The notes under the pieces are model-generated. The model was given only the letters and a program-made list of their open reading frames with translations, was not told the DNA's origin and did no database searches. 45,000 nt of DNA. Origin: Symbiodinium natans. Lineage: Eukaryota; Sar; Dinophyceae; Suessiales; Symbiodiniaceae. Positions within the stretch are counted from its first letter, which is position 1, and the number at the start of each line of letters is the position of its first letter. Positions 17,074 to 26,689 of the stretch are shown one piece after another. The stretch is taken from the NCBI GenBank assembly GCA_905221605.1, contig CAJNDS010000235.1:96435-141434 (forward strand), read 5' to 3'. The position numbers were made by a program, and so were the translations under genes.

Positions 17074-17104
17074 GGGGTGGTCCCTGTCGGGGTGTCTTTC
17101 TACC
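17074..17104 (+). CDS. short exon (chain II)
   Basis: Acceptor ttcctaAG; phase 0 frame reads PMHGVVPVGVSFYP. The donor could be GGG|GTGTCT, so the end is approximate. Confidence 0.42.
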
Positions 17105-17519
17105 CCTAAACCCCAAACCCCAAACCCCAAACCACAAACCCCAAACCCCAAACCCCAAACCCCAAACCCTAGCCCCTAAACAATAGCCCCTAAACCCTAA
17201 ACCCCAAAGCCCAAACCCCAAACCCCAAACCCCAAACCCCAAACCACAAACCCCAAACCCCAAACCCTAAACCCTAAACCCTAAACCCTAAACCCTAAAC
17301 CCTAAACCCCAAACCCCAAACCCCAAACCCCAAACCCCAAACCCCAAACCCCAAACCACAAACCCCAAACCCCAAACCACAAACCCCAAACCCCAAACCC
17401 TAAACCCGAAACCCCAAACCCCAAACCCCAAACCCCAAACCCCAAACCCCAAACCACAAACCCCAAACCCCAAACCCCAAACCCCAAACCCTAAACCCCA
17501 AACCCTAAACCCTAAACCC
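17103..17519 (-). repeat. long CCCCAAA array (TTTGGGG unit)
   Basis: Over 400 bp of mostly CCCCAAA with AAACCACAAACCCC higher-order variants and short CCCTAAA stretches. The minus-strand frames of GLGFGVWGLGF type come from the repeat. Confidence 0.95.
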
Positions 17520-17549
17520 CGGGGGTTTAGGGTTTGGCGCCGGATTAAG

Positions 17550-17669
17550 GCTTGGCATGCTACGCCAGCAGAAGGAGGAGATTTTGCAGCTGCGGCGAGA
17601 AAAGGCGCGGGGACGTCCTCGGCACCAAGCACTCGCCATGACACCCTAAGAGCCGGCTTCTGGGCTCTA
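17550..17669 (+). CDS. exon (chain II, last followed)
   Basis: Acceptor ttaAG|GCT, donor CTA|GCCCTA. Phase 0 gives exactly 40 codons: AWHATPAEGGDFAAAARK, then GAGTSSAPSTRHDTLRA and GFWAL. A second frame (MLRQQKEEILQLRREK) is also open and coiled-coil-like, so phase must be tested. Confidence 0.5.
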
Positions 17670-17860
17670 GCCCTAAACCCTAAATCCCTAAATCCCTAAA
17701 TCCCTAAACCCCTAAACCCCTAAACCCCTAAACCCCTAAACCCCTAAATCCCTAAACCCTGCCCTAATTAAGCCCTAAACCCGCAAGCCCTAAACCCTAA
17801 ACCCGGTTGGTTTGTACTTGACTTCTGAGATTTGTATGGGCCCTCATCCCTATCCAACAG
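17670..17860 (-). repeat. degenerate telomeric DNA (CCCTAAAT/CCCCTAAA)
   Basis: Eight-base variants. An acceptor-like tatccaacAG lies at its right end. Confidence 0.85.
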
Positions 17861-17893
17861 GAGTCCCAGGGTTGCAAGCTTCCCAAATTTCGG
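17861..17893 (+). CDS. candidate short exon
   Basis: ESQGCKLPKFR follows a pyrimidine-rich ccaacAG. Confidence 0.35.
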
Positions 17894-18022
17894 ATTTAGG
17901 GTTTAGGCTTTAGGGGTTTAAGGTTTAGGGCTAGAGCCCAGGATTTAGGGTTCGGAGTTTAGGGTTTAGGGGTTTGGAGTTTAGGGTTTAGGGTTTAGGG
18001 ATTTAGGGCCGAGGGTTTAGAG

Positions 18023-18058
18023 GACGGCCCGGAAATCTATGCCTTGATCTCAATCCCG
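18023..18058 (+). CDS. candidate short exon
   Basis: DGPEIYALISIP after ttagAG. Protein-like strand sequence. Confidence 0.4.
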
Positions 18059-18248
18059 AAACCCCACAACCCTAAACCTTACAACCCTCAACCTAAACAA
18101 ACCTGAAAGCCCTAAACTTTAAATCCCTAAAACCTTACTACTTTAAACCCTAAACTTTACAGCCCTAAGCCCTAAACCCTAAACCCTAAACCCTAAACCC
18201 TAAACCCTAAACCCTAAACCCTAGACCTTGCAACCCTCAACTCTGCAG

Positions 18249-18280
18249 GAGGCGCTGGAGCAGCTCCTGGCTGAGACGCG
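18249..18280 (+). CDS. short exon with good splice sites
   Basis: Acceptor aactctgcAG, donor CG|GTAAAA. Reads EALEQLLAET, helical. The next acceptor (gtccAG at 18314) gives RALSGFRG in the matching phase, so another exon probably starts at 18315. Confidence 0.52.
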
Positions 18281-18344
18281 GTAAAAGGTTCTGGGCACTC
18301 CGGCGAGAGTCCAGGGCCCTCAGTGGTTTCAGGGGACCTATACC

Positions 18345-18430
18345 CTAAGCCCTAAACCCTAAACCCCAAAACCCCAAACCCTAAACCCTAAACCCTAAAC
18401 CCTAAACCCCAAACCCTAAACCCTAAACCC
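18345..18430 (-). repeat. interstitial telomeric array (CCCTAAA/CCCCAAA)
   Basis: Mixed units. A TTTAGGG array lies at 18520-18570. Confidence 0.92.
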
Positions 18431-18642
18431 TCTAAACCTTCAACCCTCAAACCCTACAAATCCTCCGACGCCAAGCCTCGGGCCGCCAATCGCGCGGGGG
18501 GGGGGAACCGTATTTTCTTTAGGGTTTAGGGTTTAGGGTTTAGGGTTTAGGGTTTAGGGTTTAGGGTTTAGACAGAAGCCATACAGAAGCCTGTGACGGC
18601 AGCCTACTCGGTAACTTTCGGGTGGGGAGGTTCGACACGATT

Positions 18643-18749
18643 TGGGGGTTTACGAAAACAAGGGACGCCTGACATAGATGCCCAAGTAGTAAAATTCCCT
18701 GATAGTACGGACCCCAATAAGGTACCCCGAATTTCCGCAAACCCCCATT
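18643..18749. mobile_element. foldback family C, copy 3
   Basis: Best copy: left TGGGGGTTTACGAAAACAA, right GAATTTCCGCAAACCCCCA. Confidence 0.65.
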
Positions 18750-19086
18750 TTGTTTTTATCGGGGGGTGTTAGGGATTTAGGTTTTTTTTTGGTAGGGCTT
18801 TTAGGGGATGTTGATCGTTCTTAAGCTGTTAAGCTGTTTGAGGTTTTCTAGGGGAAGGCTTCAGGGTTTGGGGGGCGCTTACAGGGTTTTTAGAGGTTTC
18901 CAGAGTGTTTGCAGGGCTTTGCGGGGCATTTGGGGGACCATGGGACCATGGGGTGCTGTTCTAGAGCTCATGGATCGTAGCTCAACACCCTAAAGCGTCA
19001 ACTACCTTGAATTCTGGGACATTCGTTGAGGGTTAAGGGTTTAGGGTTAAGGGTTTAGGGTTTAGGGTTTAGGGTTTAGGGCTCAG

Positions 19087-19156
19087 AGCAATCTTCTGCC
19101 AATCTTGTCTTGGGGCCTGCGCGATTTAAACGGAGTGCCTCGAAGAATGCTGAGAT
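19087..19156 (+). CDS. candidate exon
   Basis: SNLLPILSWGLRDLNGVP, then RRMLR, open to TAG. Confidence 0.4.
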
Positions 19157-19170
19157 AGTACGTCTCTCAG

Positions 19171-19222
19171 GATTTTCATTCCCTCCAGCGGGAACTCGGA
19201 TTCTGTCCTGGGGTTGTCGAAG
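19171..19222 (+). CDS. exon with good splice sites
   Basis: Acceptor gtctctcAG, donor G|GTCCAG. Reads DFHSLQRELGFCPGVVE. Confidence 0.5.
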
Positions 19223-19736
19223 GTCCAGTTTTGGGTTTAGACTTTGCTGCTTAAGATTAGGGTGAGGGTTTAAGGTTTAGGGTTCAGGTTTAGTTTTTGG
19301 GGTTTGGGGTCTGCAATGGGATGTTCGGGGGAGATCCTAAACCCTATCACCTAAGCCCCAGCTTTTCGTCTCCCCTTTTTGGATGGGTCAAGGCGCGCGG
19401 CTGAAGAGTTGACGCGAGCAGGTGGGGTAGAACCCCTTAAACCCTACTTACTGGTTCTTCCCACCGACGCCACGTTCGCGCGCAGAACTGCTCTCTTGAG
19501 CCCTTTGCAGAAATGTTGGCATGCGCAGTTCTTCCTGTACTTCTCACGACATGCACCAGTGCTTAAACGCCAGTCACGGCATGAACATGCAGCTTCCTGT
19601 ACTTCTCATGACATGCACATGCACAGTCCCTCGGAGCCAGCAGTGTTCAAGTCAAAGACCACTTTCTGAGCAGTCCAGCCATGGAACCTTTGCTCCTTGC
19701 AGCTGTTCTGAACTGACCCGGAGTTTCGTGCACGTC

Positions 19737-20050
19737 AGCTCCGGGCCATGCAGGCCTACTCCAACGACACCGTGGACCTCGCAGTCTGCAGCGATGTTGT
19801 TGACCTCTGTGAGGACGATCCACTTGCTGCCTTGTCTGTTTCTGGCATTGTTTTCCCAAGGAACCATGCCCAGGCACTTCTGAGGTCAAAGTTCTCGTAC
19901 GGTTCTCTCGTCTTTGTCGACTTACCGCATTGCTCGTGCTGGACAGCTTGGATGTCCGCCACAAGACTTTGGTTTGCCTGCGAAGGACAGCTCGTGGCTT
20001 TTCCAGTAACAAAAAGGATCGCCAGCCGCTCACACTTACATGTCTCCATG
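19737..20050 (+). CDS. candidate longer exon
   Basis: The frame reads LRAMQAYSNDTVDLAVCS, DVVDLCEDDPLAALSV, then SGIVFPRNHAQALL. The first part has GC-ending codons and looks coding. Other frames, including the minus strand, are also open, so extent and strand are uncertain. Not recognised. Confidence 0.4.
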
Positions 20051-20103
20051 TCCAAAACCTTGTCATGTTCAGGGATGCGCGCGCGAACGTGCGGTCGGCG
20101 TGG

Positions 20104-20185
20104 TGGTTCCTAGTAGGGAAGGAGGGAATCAGGTATCCATATGATCCCTTGAAGGGTTATAAGGGGGGATAAACGGTACCCTACG
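20104..20185. mobile_element. foldback family B, copy 2 (decayed)
   Basis: GGTTCCTAGTAGGGAAGGAG at the left; the right arm is badly eroded. Confidence 0.4.
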
Positions 20186-20340
20186 CCCACAGCCCTCAAA
20201 AAAGGTCGGGCAGCCCACCGTCGAGGAAAGAACCATCGTCTCCGTGAGGGGTTTCGGGTTTAGGGTCGGGTTTAGGTTTAGGGTTTAGGGTTTATGCCCA
20301 AGGAAACGCTAAACCCCAAACCCTAGGTGTTAACATACAG

Positions 20341-20493
20341 GTTATTGCATTATCATCATTTCTTTCGGAGAGGAGTAGAGAAAGATGTCGCCGAGTCCCC
20401 GCATAGGCAGCCTTCCGCTTTGAGGAGAGCCGTGCCCACAATTCGTCGCGCCCCCCTTGGTGCACCATCCGGGAAACTTCGAATCAGCTCTCT
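20341..20493 (+). CDS. exon (chain III)
   Basis: Acceptor aacatacAG, donor CT|GTAAAG. Fifty codons open: LLHYHHFFRRGVEKDVAE, then SPHRQPSALRRAVPTIR and RAPLGAPSGKLRISS. Basic and Pro/Ser-rich. Phase 2 passes to 20939. Confidence 0.58.
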
Positions 20494-20573
20494 GTAAAGT
20501 TGCAATTCGGCCAGTATAGGTGCCTGGTAGGTGTAGATCTAGAATTGAAAATGTGTTTTCTGTTGTTGCCGTT

Positions 20574-20593
20574 TTGTGTGTGTGTGTGTGTGT

Positions 20594-20637
<44 letters not shown>

Positions 20638-20716
20638 CGTGCGTGCGTGCGTGCGTGCGTGTGTGTGTGTGTGTTGTGTGTGTGTGTGTGTGTGTGTTGG
20701 TTGTGTGTGTTGTGTG
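20574..20716 (+). repeat. (GT)n microsatellite
   Basis: Long GT run with GTGC interruptions. The CVCVCV frames here are artefacts. Confidence 0.97.
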
Positions 20717-20751
20717 AGGGATGGTTGCTCTTTGGGGAAGGGCGCAATATC

Positions 20752-20910
20752 GGAACCCTAAACCCTAAACCCTAAACCTTAAACCCTAAACCCTAAACCC
20801 TAAACCCTACACCCTAAACCCTAAACCCTAAACCCTAAACCCTAAGCCCCAAACCCTAAACCCTAAACCCTAACCCTAAACCCTAACCCCTAAACCCTGA
20901 ACCCGAAAAC
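20752..20910 (-). repeat. interstitial telomeric array (CCCTAAA)
   Basis: About 20 units; together with the GT run it fills one predicted intron. Confidence 0.95.
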
Positions 20911-20938
20911 CTGAACCACTGAAGTGAGTCGTGGCGAG

Positions 20939-20974
20939 TGTTGAACATCTGAAGTCCGACGATCTCAGTCGAAG
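20939..20974 (+). CDS. exon (chain III)
   Basis: Acceptor gcgAG|T, donor AG|GTTCTG. Carried phase gives LVEHLKSDDLSR. Confidence 0.52.
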
Positions 20975-21009
20975 GTTCTGCGGAACGCTCCCTTCTTCAC
21001 GAAACCCCC

Positions 21010-21110
21010 TGGTTCCTAGTAGGGAATGGGGGAAATAGGGCCCTACATACACCCTTTAAGGGACTAGATAGTACCCTAATTCCCCCCCCCATTCCCTACC
21101 AAGAACCAGC
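21010..21110. mobile_element. foldback family B, copy 3
   Basis: Left CTGGTTCCTAGTAGGGAATG, right CATTCCCTACCAAGAACCAG, almost perfect inverted ends of about 20 bp. Intronic. Confidence 0.75.
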
Positions 21111-21137
21111 CAGTAAAGCTTTGTTTAGGGCGTACAG

Positions 21138-21164
21138 GGTTCAGTGCTTGGGTGTTGTTAAGAC
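21138..21164 (+). CDS. short exon (chain III)
   Basis: Acceptor gcgtacAG, donor AC|GTAAGC. Carried phase gives RVQCLGVVK. Confidence 0.55.
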
Positions 21165-21240
21165 GTAAGCTGTGAGCCTTGAAGTTAAACCCCAGGACTT
21201 AGGGTTTAGGGTTTGGGTTCAGGGTTTAGGGTTTAGGCCC

Positions 21241-21345
21241 TTATTTCCTTTCTTTAGTGTCTAGGTTCCCTTACGAGCCCCCTCTAAACCAAAAAACCGG
21301 GCACCCTTGTATGTATTCCTAGGTTGCTCTTGTGTCTAGTGTGGC
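21241..21345. mobile_element. family F repeat, copy 2
   Basis: T-rich start, TCTAGGTTCCCTTACGAGCC, AAAAAACCGGGCACCC, TATTCCTAGGTTGCTC. Best matched by 29583-29690. Confidence 0.55.
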
Positions 21346-21371
21346 AGTCCGGATCTTTCCGGGGGGGGCAG

Positions 21372-21450
21372 CGATCTACGACTCACAGACGCTGGTGACA
21401 CACCGCTGCGATTGTCTCGCCCGGTGGCGGTCACTCCGAGGAGGCAGATG
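21372..21450 (+). CDS. exon (chain III)
   Basis: Acceptor gggcAG|C, donor ATG|GTTTAGG. Carried phase gives TDLRLTDAGDTPLRLS, then RPVAVTPRRQM, open across the island. Confidence 0.55.
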
Positions 21451-21531
21451 GTTTAGGATTTAGGGGGTTTGGGGGTTTAGGGTTTAGGGTTTAGGGTTTA
21501 GGGTTTCCCGTTTAGGGTTTTCCGTTTTCCT

Positions 21532-21636
21532 TACTGTCGGTTAGTAGGGAATGGGGTACCTTATGTAATCCCTTAAAGGGTCTATCTAGGGGGATATAGG
21601 GTACCTCATTCCCCCATTCCCTACTAACCAACAGTA
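21532..21636. mobile_element. foldback family B, copy 4
   Basis: GGTTAGTAGGGAATGGGGTA at the left, CCCCCATTCCCTACTAACC at the right, with internal CCTTAAAGGG. Confidence 0.72.
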
Positions 21637-21659
21637 GCGCCATGGGTTTACTACTACTT

Positions 21660-21776
21660 TTTTTTGCCTAAGAACCCCCCAAAATTAAAGATAATACTCC
21701 CCATACTACCCTTATAAGGCCTAAGAATCCCCCCCAAAATTAAAGATAATAATCCCCATACTACCCTTAATAAGGA
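21660..21776 (+). repeat. tandem pair of a family-E-like unit
   Basis: Two about 55-base copies starting GCCTAAGAA(C/T)CCCCC and continuing AAAATTAAAGATAATA. CCTAAGAACCC resembles the end of family E. Confidence 0.7.
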
Positions 21777-21812
21777 AGAGTGTTTTTTACTTTTTGGGAG
21801 GGCTCGTTGAAG

Positions 21813-21853
21813 GGAGCCGAAGGTTCAAGACCGAAGCTCAGAAGCCTTAATAA
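21813..21853 (+). CDS. short exon (chain III)
   Basis: GAEGSRPKLRSLN between ttgaAG and AA|GTTTAGG, in phase. Confidence 0.5.
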
Positions 21854-21949
21854 GTTTAGGGTCTAGGGTTTAGGGTTTAGGGGTTAGGGTTTAGGGTTTA
21901 GGGTTCAGGGTTTAGAGTTTAGGGTTTAGGGTTTATGGGCTTTGGGCAG

Positions 21950-21997
21950 TACAGCGTCTCAACTCCAAGGCGTGAGATGCAGATCTCGATGGTGTAG
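21950..21997 (+). CDS. exon (chain III)
   Basis: Acceptor gggcAG|T, donor AG|GTTTGA. Carried phase gives NTASQLQGVRCRSRWC. The next acceptor (gtttcAG, 22038) gives RLQVLRSDGVSEASS in phase, so the chain probably continues to about 22085. Confidence 0.48.
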   Translation, partial: YSVSTPRREMQISMV

Positions 21998-22148
21998 GTT
22001 TGAAGGGTCTATTCTTTAGGCATGTTTCCAGGTTTCAGACTGCAAGTGTTGCGTAGCGACGGCGTTTCCGAGGCCTCCTCGGCTATCATTTAGCGTAGAG
22101 TCTGGAGGATTGTGCTTCACAAGCACGGGCCCAAGTGATGCCTGAAAG

Positions 22149-22220
22149 CAATGCAGACTTGGTCCCTTCCACCCCGGTGGTCCGTGGGTGAATTTCTGAA
22201 GAGTCGAATCCCTGGCATCT
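22149..22220 (+). CDS. candidate exon
   Basis: Two frames open after gaaAG; one reads AMQTWSLPPRWSVGEFLK. Confidence 0.35.
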
Positions 22221-22483
22221 AGAGGTCCTACAGCCTAAGATGCCTCGCCTCAAGCCCTGAGCCCGTTTTGCACGCTTTGTTTAGGGCATGGGGTTGGGGC
22301 TGGGGATAGGATATTCGGCGCCTCTCCCTTATCTGGCCCGAGTAACCGGGTTCGACTTCCGGGCTAAGCCCAAAACCCTCAACCCGAAACCCTAACCACC
22401 AAACCCTAAACCCTAAACCCTAACCCCTAAACCTCAAAACCCCCTGAACCCTACTTCCACTTGTAAGAGAAAAGCCCAATCCC

Positions 22484-22530
22484 CCAGTGTCGGCTGCGTG
22501 TGGCAGAAGCTGGATTTCGGCAAGCGCCAA
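22484..22530 (+). CDS. candidate exon
   Basis: Acceptor aatcccccAG, then CRLRVAEAGFRQAP before the array. Confidence 0.42.
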
Positions 22531-22690
22531 ACCCCAAACCCCAAACCCCAAACCCCAAACCCCAAACCCCAAACCCCAAACCCCAAACCCCAAACCCCAA
22601 ACCCCAAACCCCAAACCCCAAACTCCAAACCCCAAACCCCAAACCCCAAACCCCAAACCCCAAAACCCCAAACCCCAAACCCCAAATCCT
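22531..22690 (-). repeat. homogeneous CCCCAAA array
   Basis: About 23 CCCCAAA units, highly uniform. Frames of TPNPKPQ or VWGLGFG type are translations of it. Confidence 0.97.
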
Positions 22691-22839
22691 CAATCCTAAG
22701 CTTCCTAAACGCCCCAAACGCCCTAAGCGCCCTGAACGCCCTCAACCCTAAACCCTCAACCTTAAACCCTCAACGCAACCCTCAACCCTAAACCCTCAAC
22801 CTAAGCCCTCAACCCTGAACCCTCAACGCTAAACTGCCC

Positions 22840-23300
22840 AAAGCGCCACTGTCTATTTGCATGGGCGCTCGAGGCTTCGACCGAGGCCCCTGGCAAAGCC
22901 TCCCATGGTCGCTGGAAGGGGGGCCCCATTCCCGGCCTCCCCCCCCCTTCCTCGTGGGCTGGTCCAGGAAGCGACCTGCCCGATTTCGCCCTCCACTTTT
23001 TTTTTGACCTCCCGCCTGAAAGACCCCCATGAGACCCGGGGACCTCCGGCACCTGGCACCCCCTGACCTTTTCACAATGGGTGCGCCCCACGGTTGGGAC
23101 CCGCCACCGTCCTGCAGTTTTGCTGCCCCTCTGCTTGACAACACCAAGCTTGGTCACCCTCTAAGGCTTCATGAGACCCCTCAAAAGAGGGGGATCCAGG
23201 ATTTGCCCGGACCTGCAAAAAAAAGTGTGGGGTTTGTTGTGTTGAAATCGACGGCTTTGGGCGTCCCTCCAGCCCTGGAGCTCCAACCCGCCCACCCTAC
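22840..23300. repeat. composite dispersed repeat, copy 2 (partial)
   Basis: Matches copy 1 at the GCATGGGCGCTCGAGGCTTC start (22859) and at the GATCCAGGATTTGCCCGGAC block (23191-23282). The middle differs. Frames on both strands are long because of composition. Confidence 0.65.
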
Positions 23301-23329
23301 ATCCGACACAGCGTGCTGATGCCGTTGAG

Positions 23330-24190
23330 GCCCTAAGCCCGAAAATTCTAAACCCTGAATCCTAAACCCGAACTCCTAAACCCTTACTCCCAAACCCAAA
23401 ATCCTAAACCCGAAATCCTACACCCTAAATCCTGAACCCTAACTCCCAAACCATAAATCCTAAGCCCCCCCCCCCCCCCCCTCCCAAAAAAAAAACACCG
23501 AATCATTGATGTCGCCCATCGAATGGGTGGTCTTGCCGTGCCAGCGACTCTGCAACCGTAGATGCCCTTCCGAAAAAGGAATCGGCCATTTCTTGAAACA
23601 TGGGCCCCCCCGGAGACCCTGAATCCCCAAATCCGACGTATCCTCAACCCTCAGCACCATGAGAAGCCCTCTTCTATACACGCTAGAATAATATGTGTAT
23701 TCATGTATATGTATATACATATATGTATACATATATATGTTTACATATAGACAGAACATGTGTGACCATCGAAGCGTCTGTGTGTGTCTTTTTATATATA
23801 TATATATATATTTTTTTTTGGTACCTCACATTTGCATCGCGAGCATGAAGTGGGTAGTGTTTGTCAGATGAGGGGTTTGGGGTGTGGGGTGGGGCGGGGG
23901 TGGGGGAGGGATACAAAAAAAATAGATACATAAAGAAGATAAACATAAACACGTGTAGATAGAAATTGACTTCATATATGTATATAAAGTTAGTGCAACG
24001 TAAAAGGAATAAACAGACAAACGAACAACATCAAACTAAATATACGTCGTTATATACATGTAAATATAAATATAAAACTAAATATAGATAATAAATATAA
24101 ATATACATACAAATATAGATATAAATACAAATACAAGTGAACATAAATCAATAAACATACGTATGAACATATGTGACCCATGTATCTACA
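23330..24190. other. degenerate telomeric and AT-rich stretch without a gene call
   Basis: Degenerate CCCTAAA-like text to 23460, poly-C and poly-A, then ATGTATAT microsatellites (23690-23815) and AAATATAAAT DNA (24040-24150). I see no convincing exon. Confidence 0.7.
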
Positions 24191-24193
24191 TAG

Positions 24194-24257
24194 GTCTTCG
24201 GGGCCCTGATTTTGGGAAAGGTCCACATCCAGCTGCACCTCAAGGGTGAAGCCCTGG
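24194..24257 (+). CDS. exon with good splice sites
   Basis: Acceptor ctacatAG, donor G|GTAAAG. Reads VFGALILGKVHIQLHLKGEA, then L. Alternating hydrophobic residues suggest a beta strand. Confidence 0.52.
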
Positions 24258-24279
24258 GTAAAGCAGGCTCATTGAGTTT

Positions 24280-24365
24280 AGGGTTTGGGGTTTAGGGTTT
24301 AGGGTTTAGGGCTTAGGGTTTAGGGTTTAGGGTTTAAGGTTTAGGGTTTAGGGTTTAGGGTTTAG
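24280..24365 (+). repeat. interstitial telomeric array (TTTAGGG)
   Basis: About 12 units. Confidence 0.95.
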
Positions 24366-24410
24366 GATGAACTTTTGGTCTAGAGTTGAGGGTTTTAATC
24401 CTGAACCTTT

Positions 24411-24512
24411 GGATGTTCCCCCTTACACTAGCAGTCCTTCATCGGGATGATTATAGTACCCCCTATTCTAATCCGGATTAAGGACTGTTAGTATAAGGGG
24501 GAACAACCCAAG
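24411..24512. mobile_element. foldback family A, copy 4 (intact)
   Basis: Left GGATGTTCCCCCTTACACTA then GCAGTCCTTCATC; right GATTAAGGACTGTTAGTATA then AGGGGGAACAACCC. Reference copy for the family. Confidence 0.78.
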
Positions 24513-24696
24513 CTAAACCTTTAGCCTTAAGCCTTAAGCCTTAGTCCCTAAGCCCTAAGCCCTAAGCCCTAAACCCTAGCCCTAAGCCCTAAGCCCTAAA
24601 CCCTGAACCCTAAACCCATTAAGGTTTCGGGTTTACGGTTTAATGTTGATGCCTTCGGATCCGCATTGTAGCTGCGTGCGGCTTCATCATCCCCAG

Positions 24697-24747
24697 GGAG
24701 AATTTGGGTGTTCGCAGCAAGCTCAAAAGTCTCCCCTCTAGCCCAAG
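24697..24747 (+). CDS. candidate exon
   Basis: Acceptor catccccAG; reads ENLGVRSKLKSLPSS in one frame. Confidence 0.38.
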
Positions 24748-25105
24748 CCCTTGATGGCCTCAAGCTCCCCAAACCCTAAGCTCTCTAAACCTTGAGCCCT
24801 TCTAACCCTGAACCCCCATGAACATACAAGCCCGAGACGTCGAAGATTTTCGATTGAGCCTAAACCCTAAACCCTGAACCCTGAACCCTGAACCGTAAAC
24901 CCTAAACCCTAAACCCGATTCGTCTGCAAACCTCACCGAGTGTGGCCCCAAGACTTGCAATGCCACCCATGTAACCTCGAGAGGGGGGAGGCGGGGTTTG
25001 GGGAGTTTAGGGGTTTAGGGTCTAAGGGTTTAGGGTTTTAGGGGTTTTGGGTCAGGAGTTTAGGGTTTTGGGGTTTAGGGGTTTGGGGTTGAGATGCGTT
25101 GGCGT

Positions 25106-25287
25106 TTGGGCTGACCTTTCGCGGAAGAATCAAGAAGCCAATGATACATCACCTGTCCTGCACACATTCACTCTTGTTGAGATTAGCGCCATCACAAAGT
25201 GATCGGCGATAGGCGCCCGGTTGCCAGTTCTGTCGTTCGCGGCCAGGAAGATGACAGCCAGCAAGCATGTTGCTCAGATTAGCCCTA
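25106..25287 (+). CDS. one or two candidate exons
   Basis: Upstream part reads IKKPMIHHLSCTHSLLL. After an acceptor gttgccAG at 25227 a second part reads LSFAARKMTASKHVAQIS. The intron between would be very short, so the structure is unresolved. Confidence 0.35.
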
Positions 25288-25479
25288 AACACCCAAGATG
25301 CTGACAGTCTCAGATCGTGTTCGGACTCAAAGTCCCCAAGCCCTAAACCCTAAACCTTAAACCCTAAACCCTAAACCGTAAACCGTAAACCCTAAGCCCT
25401 AAACCCGTTAAGGGTGTTGCAAACAGCTGCGGGGCCAGTGCGAATTGCCGAGTGCTTGAATGGGAATTAAGCATGGGTT

Positions 25480-25550
25480 TAGGGTTTAGGGTTTAGGGTT
25501 TATAGGGTTTATAGGGTTTAGGGTTTAGGGTTTAGGGTTTAGGGTTTAGG
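25480..25550 (+). repeat. interstitial telomeric array (TTTAGGG)
   Basis: TTTAGGG with two TTTATAGGG variants. A small island upstream (25404-25472) reads NSCGASANCRVLEWE. Confidence 0.93.
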
Positions 25551-25777
25551 TAGCTTAAGTTTCTCTGGCACCCAGCTTCAGATCCTCAGCTTAAACACCC
25601 CGTTAGACCGCAAACTCTAGCTCTAGGAAGCGCTAAACCCTCAACCGTCAACCCTAAACCCTACACCTCAAGCCTCAGCCCTCAATCCTCAACCCTCAAC
25701 CCTCAACCCGAAACCCGAAACCCGAAACCCTAAACCCTAAACCCTAAACCCTAAACCCTAAACCCCAACCACTTCAG

Positions 25778-25888
25778 AAGTGTGCGCATCCCTCTGGCCG
25801 ACGAGAACGATTCTTTGCCCTGAGAGACCGATCTACTCGGTCCCCAGCGGCCGCAATCCACGTCTCACCTGAGCGATGTCTTGTTCCA
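25778..25888 (+). CDS. candidate exon
   Basis: Acceptor acttcAG, donor CCA|GTTGGT. Thirty-seven codons: KCAHPSGRRERFFALRDR, then STRSPAAAIHVSPERCL. Confidence 0.48.
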
Positions 25889-25964
25889 GTTGGTGTTGAG
25901 GGTTTATATAGGGTTTAGGGGTTAGGGTTTAGGGTTCGCATTGTTGTTTTCGTTTATTTTATTT

Positions 25965-26000
25965 TTAGTTTTTTTTTTTTTTTTGGGGGGGGGGGGGGGG
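25965..26000 (+). repeat. poly-T followed by poly-G
   Basis: A T run of about 17 directly followed by a G run of about 17. Confidence 0.95.
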
Positions 26001-26307
26001 TGGAGGGTTTTTGGGGGTATTTAGGGTTTGGGTGTTCGTGTGCGGGGGGTCTTGTGAATTGCCTGCCCCCTTATTCTTGCGCTTCGTGGCTTCGGAGCTT
26101 TTGGGGTTCAAGCCAAGCTAGACAGGGGGGGTTGGGGGGGGGGGGGGGGGACCCCATATGGGAGTTGGTGAAAATGAAGCTCTAAACCCCAAGCCTTAAA
26201 ACCCTAGACCCTAAACCCTAAAGGCCCCTTCAGTGCAGACGAGGTCATTCCCCCAAGGTGACCCGAAAGCCTAGACGCGAATCCAAAAACGCCCAGACCC
26301 TAACGAG

Positions 26308-26379
26308 GCGGGCAAAAGGAACGAGACCAAGACCTCGCTCAGAGCATCTCAGACCGGGAATCTCTCCCTTTGCTTCAAG
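26308..26379 (+). CDS. exon candidate, phase 0 both ends
   Basis: AGKRNETKTSLRASQTGN, then LSLCFK, ending AAG|GTTTGC. Confidence 0.45.
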
Positions 26380-26449
26380 GTTTGCTGACATTGGCTAGAC
26401 TAGGGTATATGCTCAGAGCCTTCCCTCGACCAGACGCCCTAAACCCAGC

Positions 26450-26553
26450 GCTTCACCAGCCCTTGATGGCAGAGACGCCCTGTTGGCAACAATGGCTGGC
26501 CGTCCCCGCTTTCGAGAAGAGGAAGGGATGAGCAAGAGAGCGAGAAAGACCCC
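26450..26553 (+). CDS. candidate exon
   Basis: ASPALDGRDALLATMAGR, then PRFREEEGMSKRARK. A second frame is open to a TGA. Confidence 0.4.
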
Positions 26554-26689
26554 AAACCCAAACCCTGAACCCTAAACTCAAAACCCGGAACCCTGAACCC
26601 TAAGCCGTAAACCCGGAACCCTAAGACCTAAACCCTAAGCCCTGAACCCTACTAACCCCGAATACCCGAAACCCTGAACCCTGCACCCT

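Noticed and set aside
17060-17644. Minus-strand frames of 60-118 codons with GLGFGVWGLGF repeats
   Set aside because: They are direct translations of the CCCCAAA array; a 7-base unit reads through all three frames without stops.
20500-20775. Cys/Val-rich frames
   Set aside because: Translation of the GT microsatellite.
22346-22362. tRNA-like T arm: CCGGG TTCGACT TCCGG
   Set aside because: No D arm, anticodon arm or matching acceptor strand lies upstream at tRNA spacing.
22420-22791. Frames with NPKPQTPNPKPQ or VWGLGFGV repeats on both strands
   Set aside because: Translations of the 22531-22690 CCCCAAA array, not a proline-rich protein.
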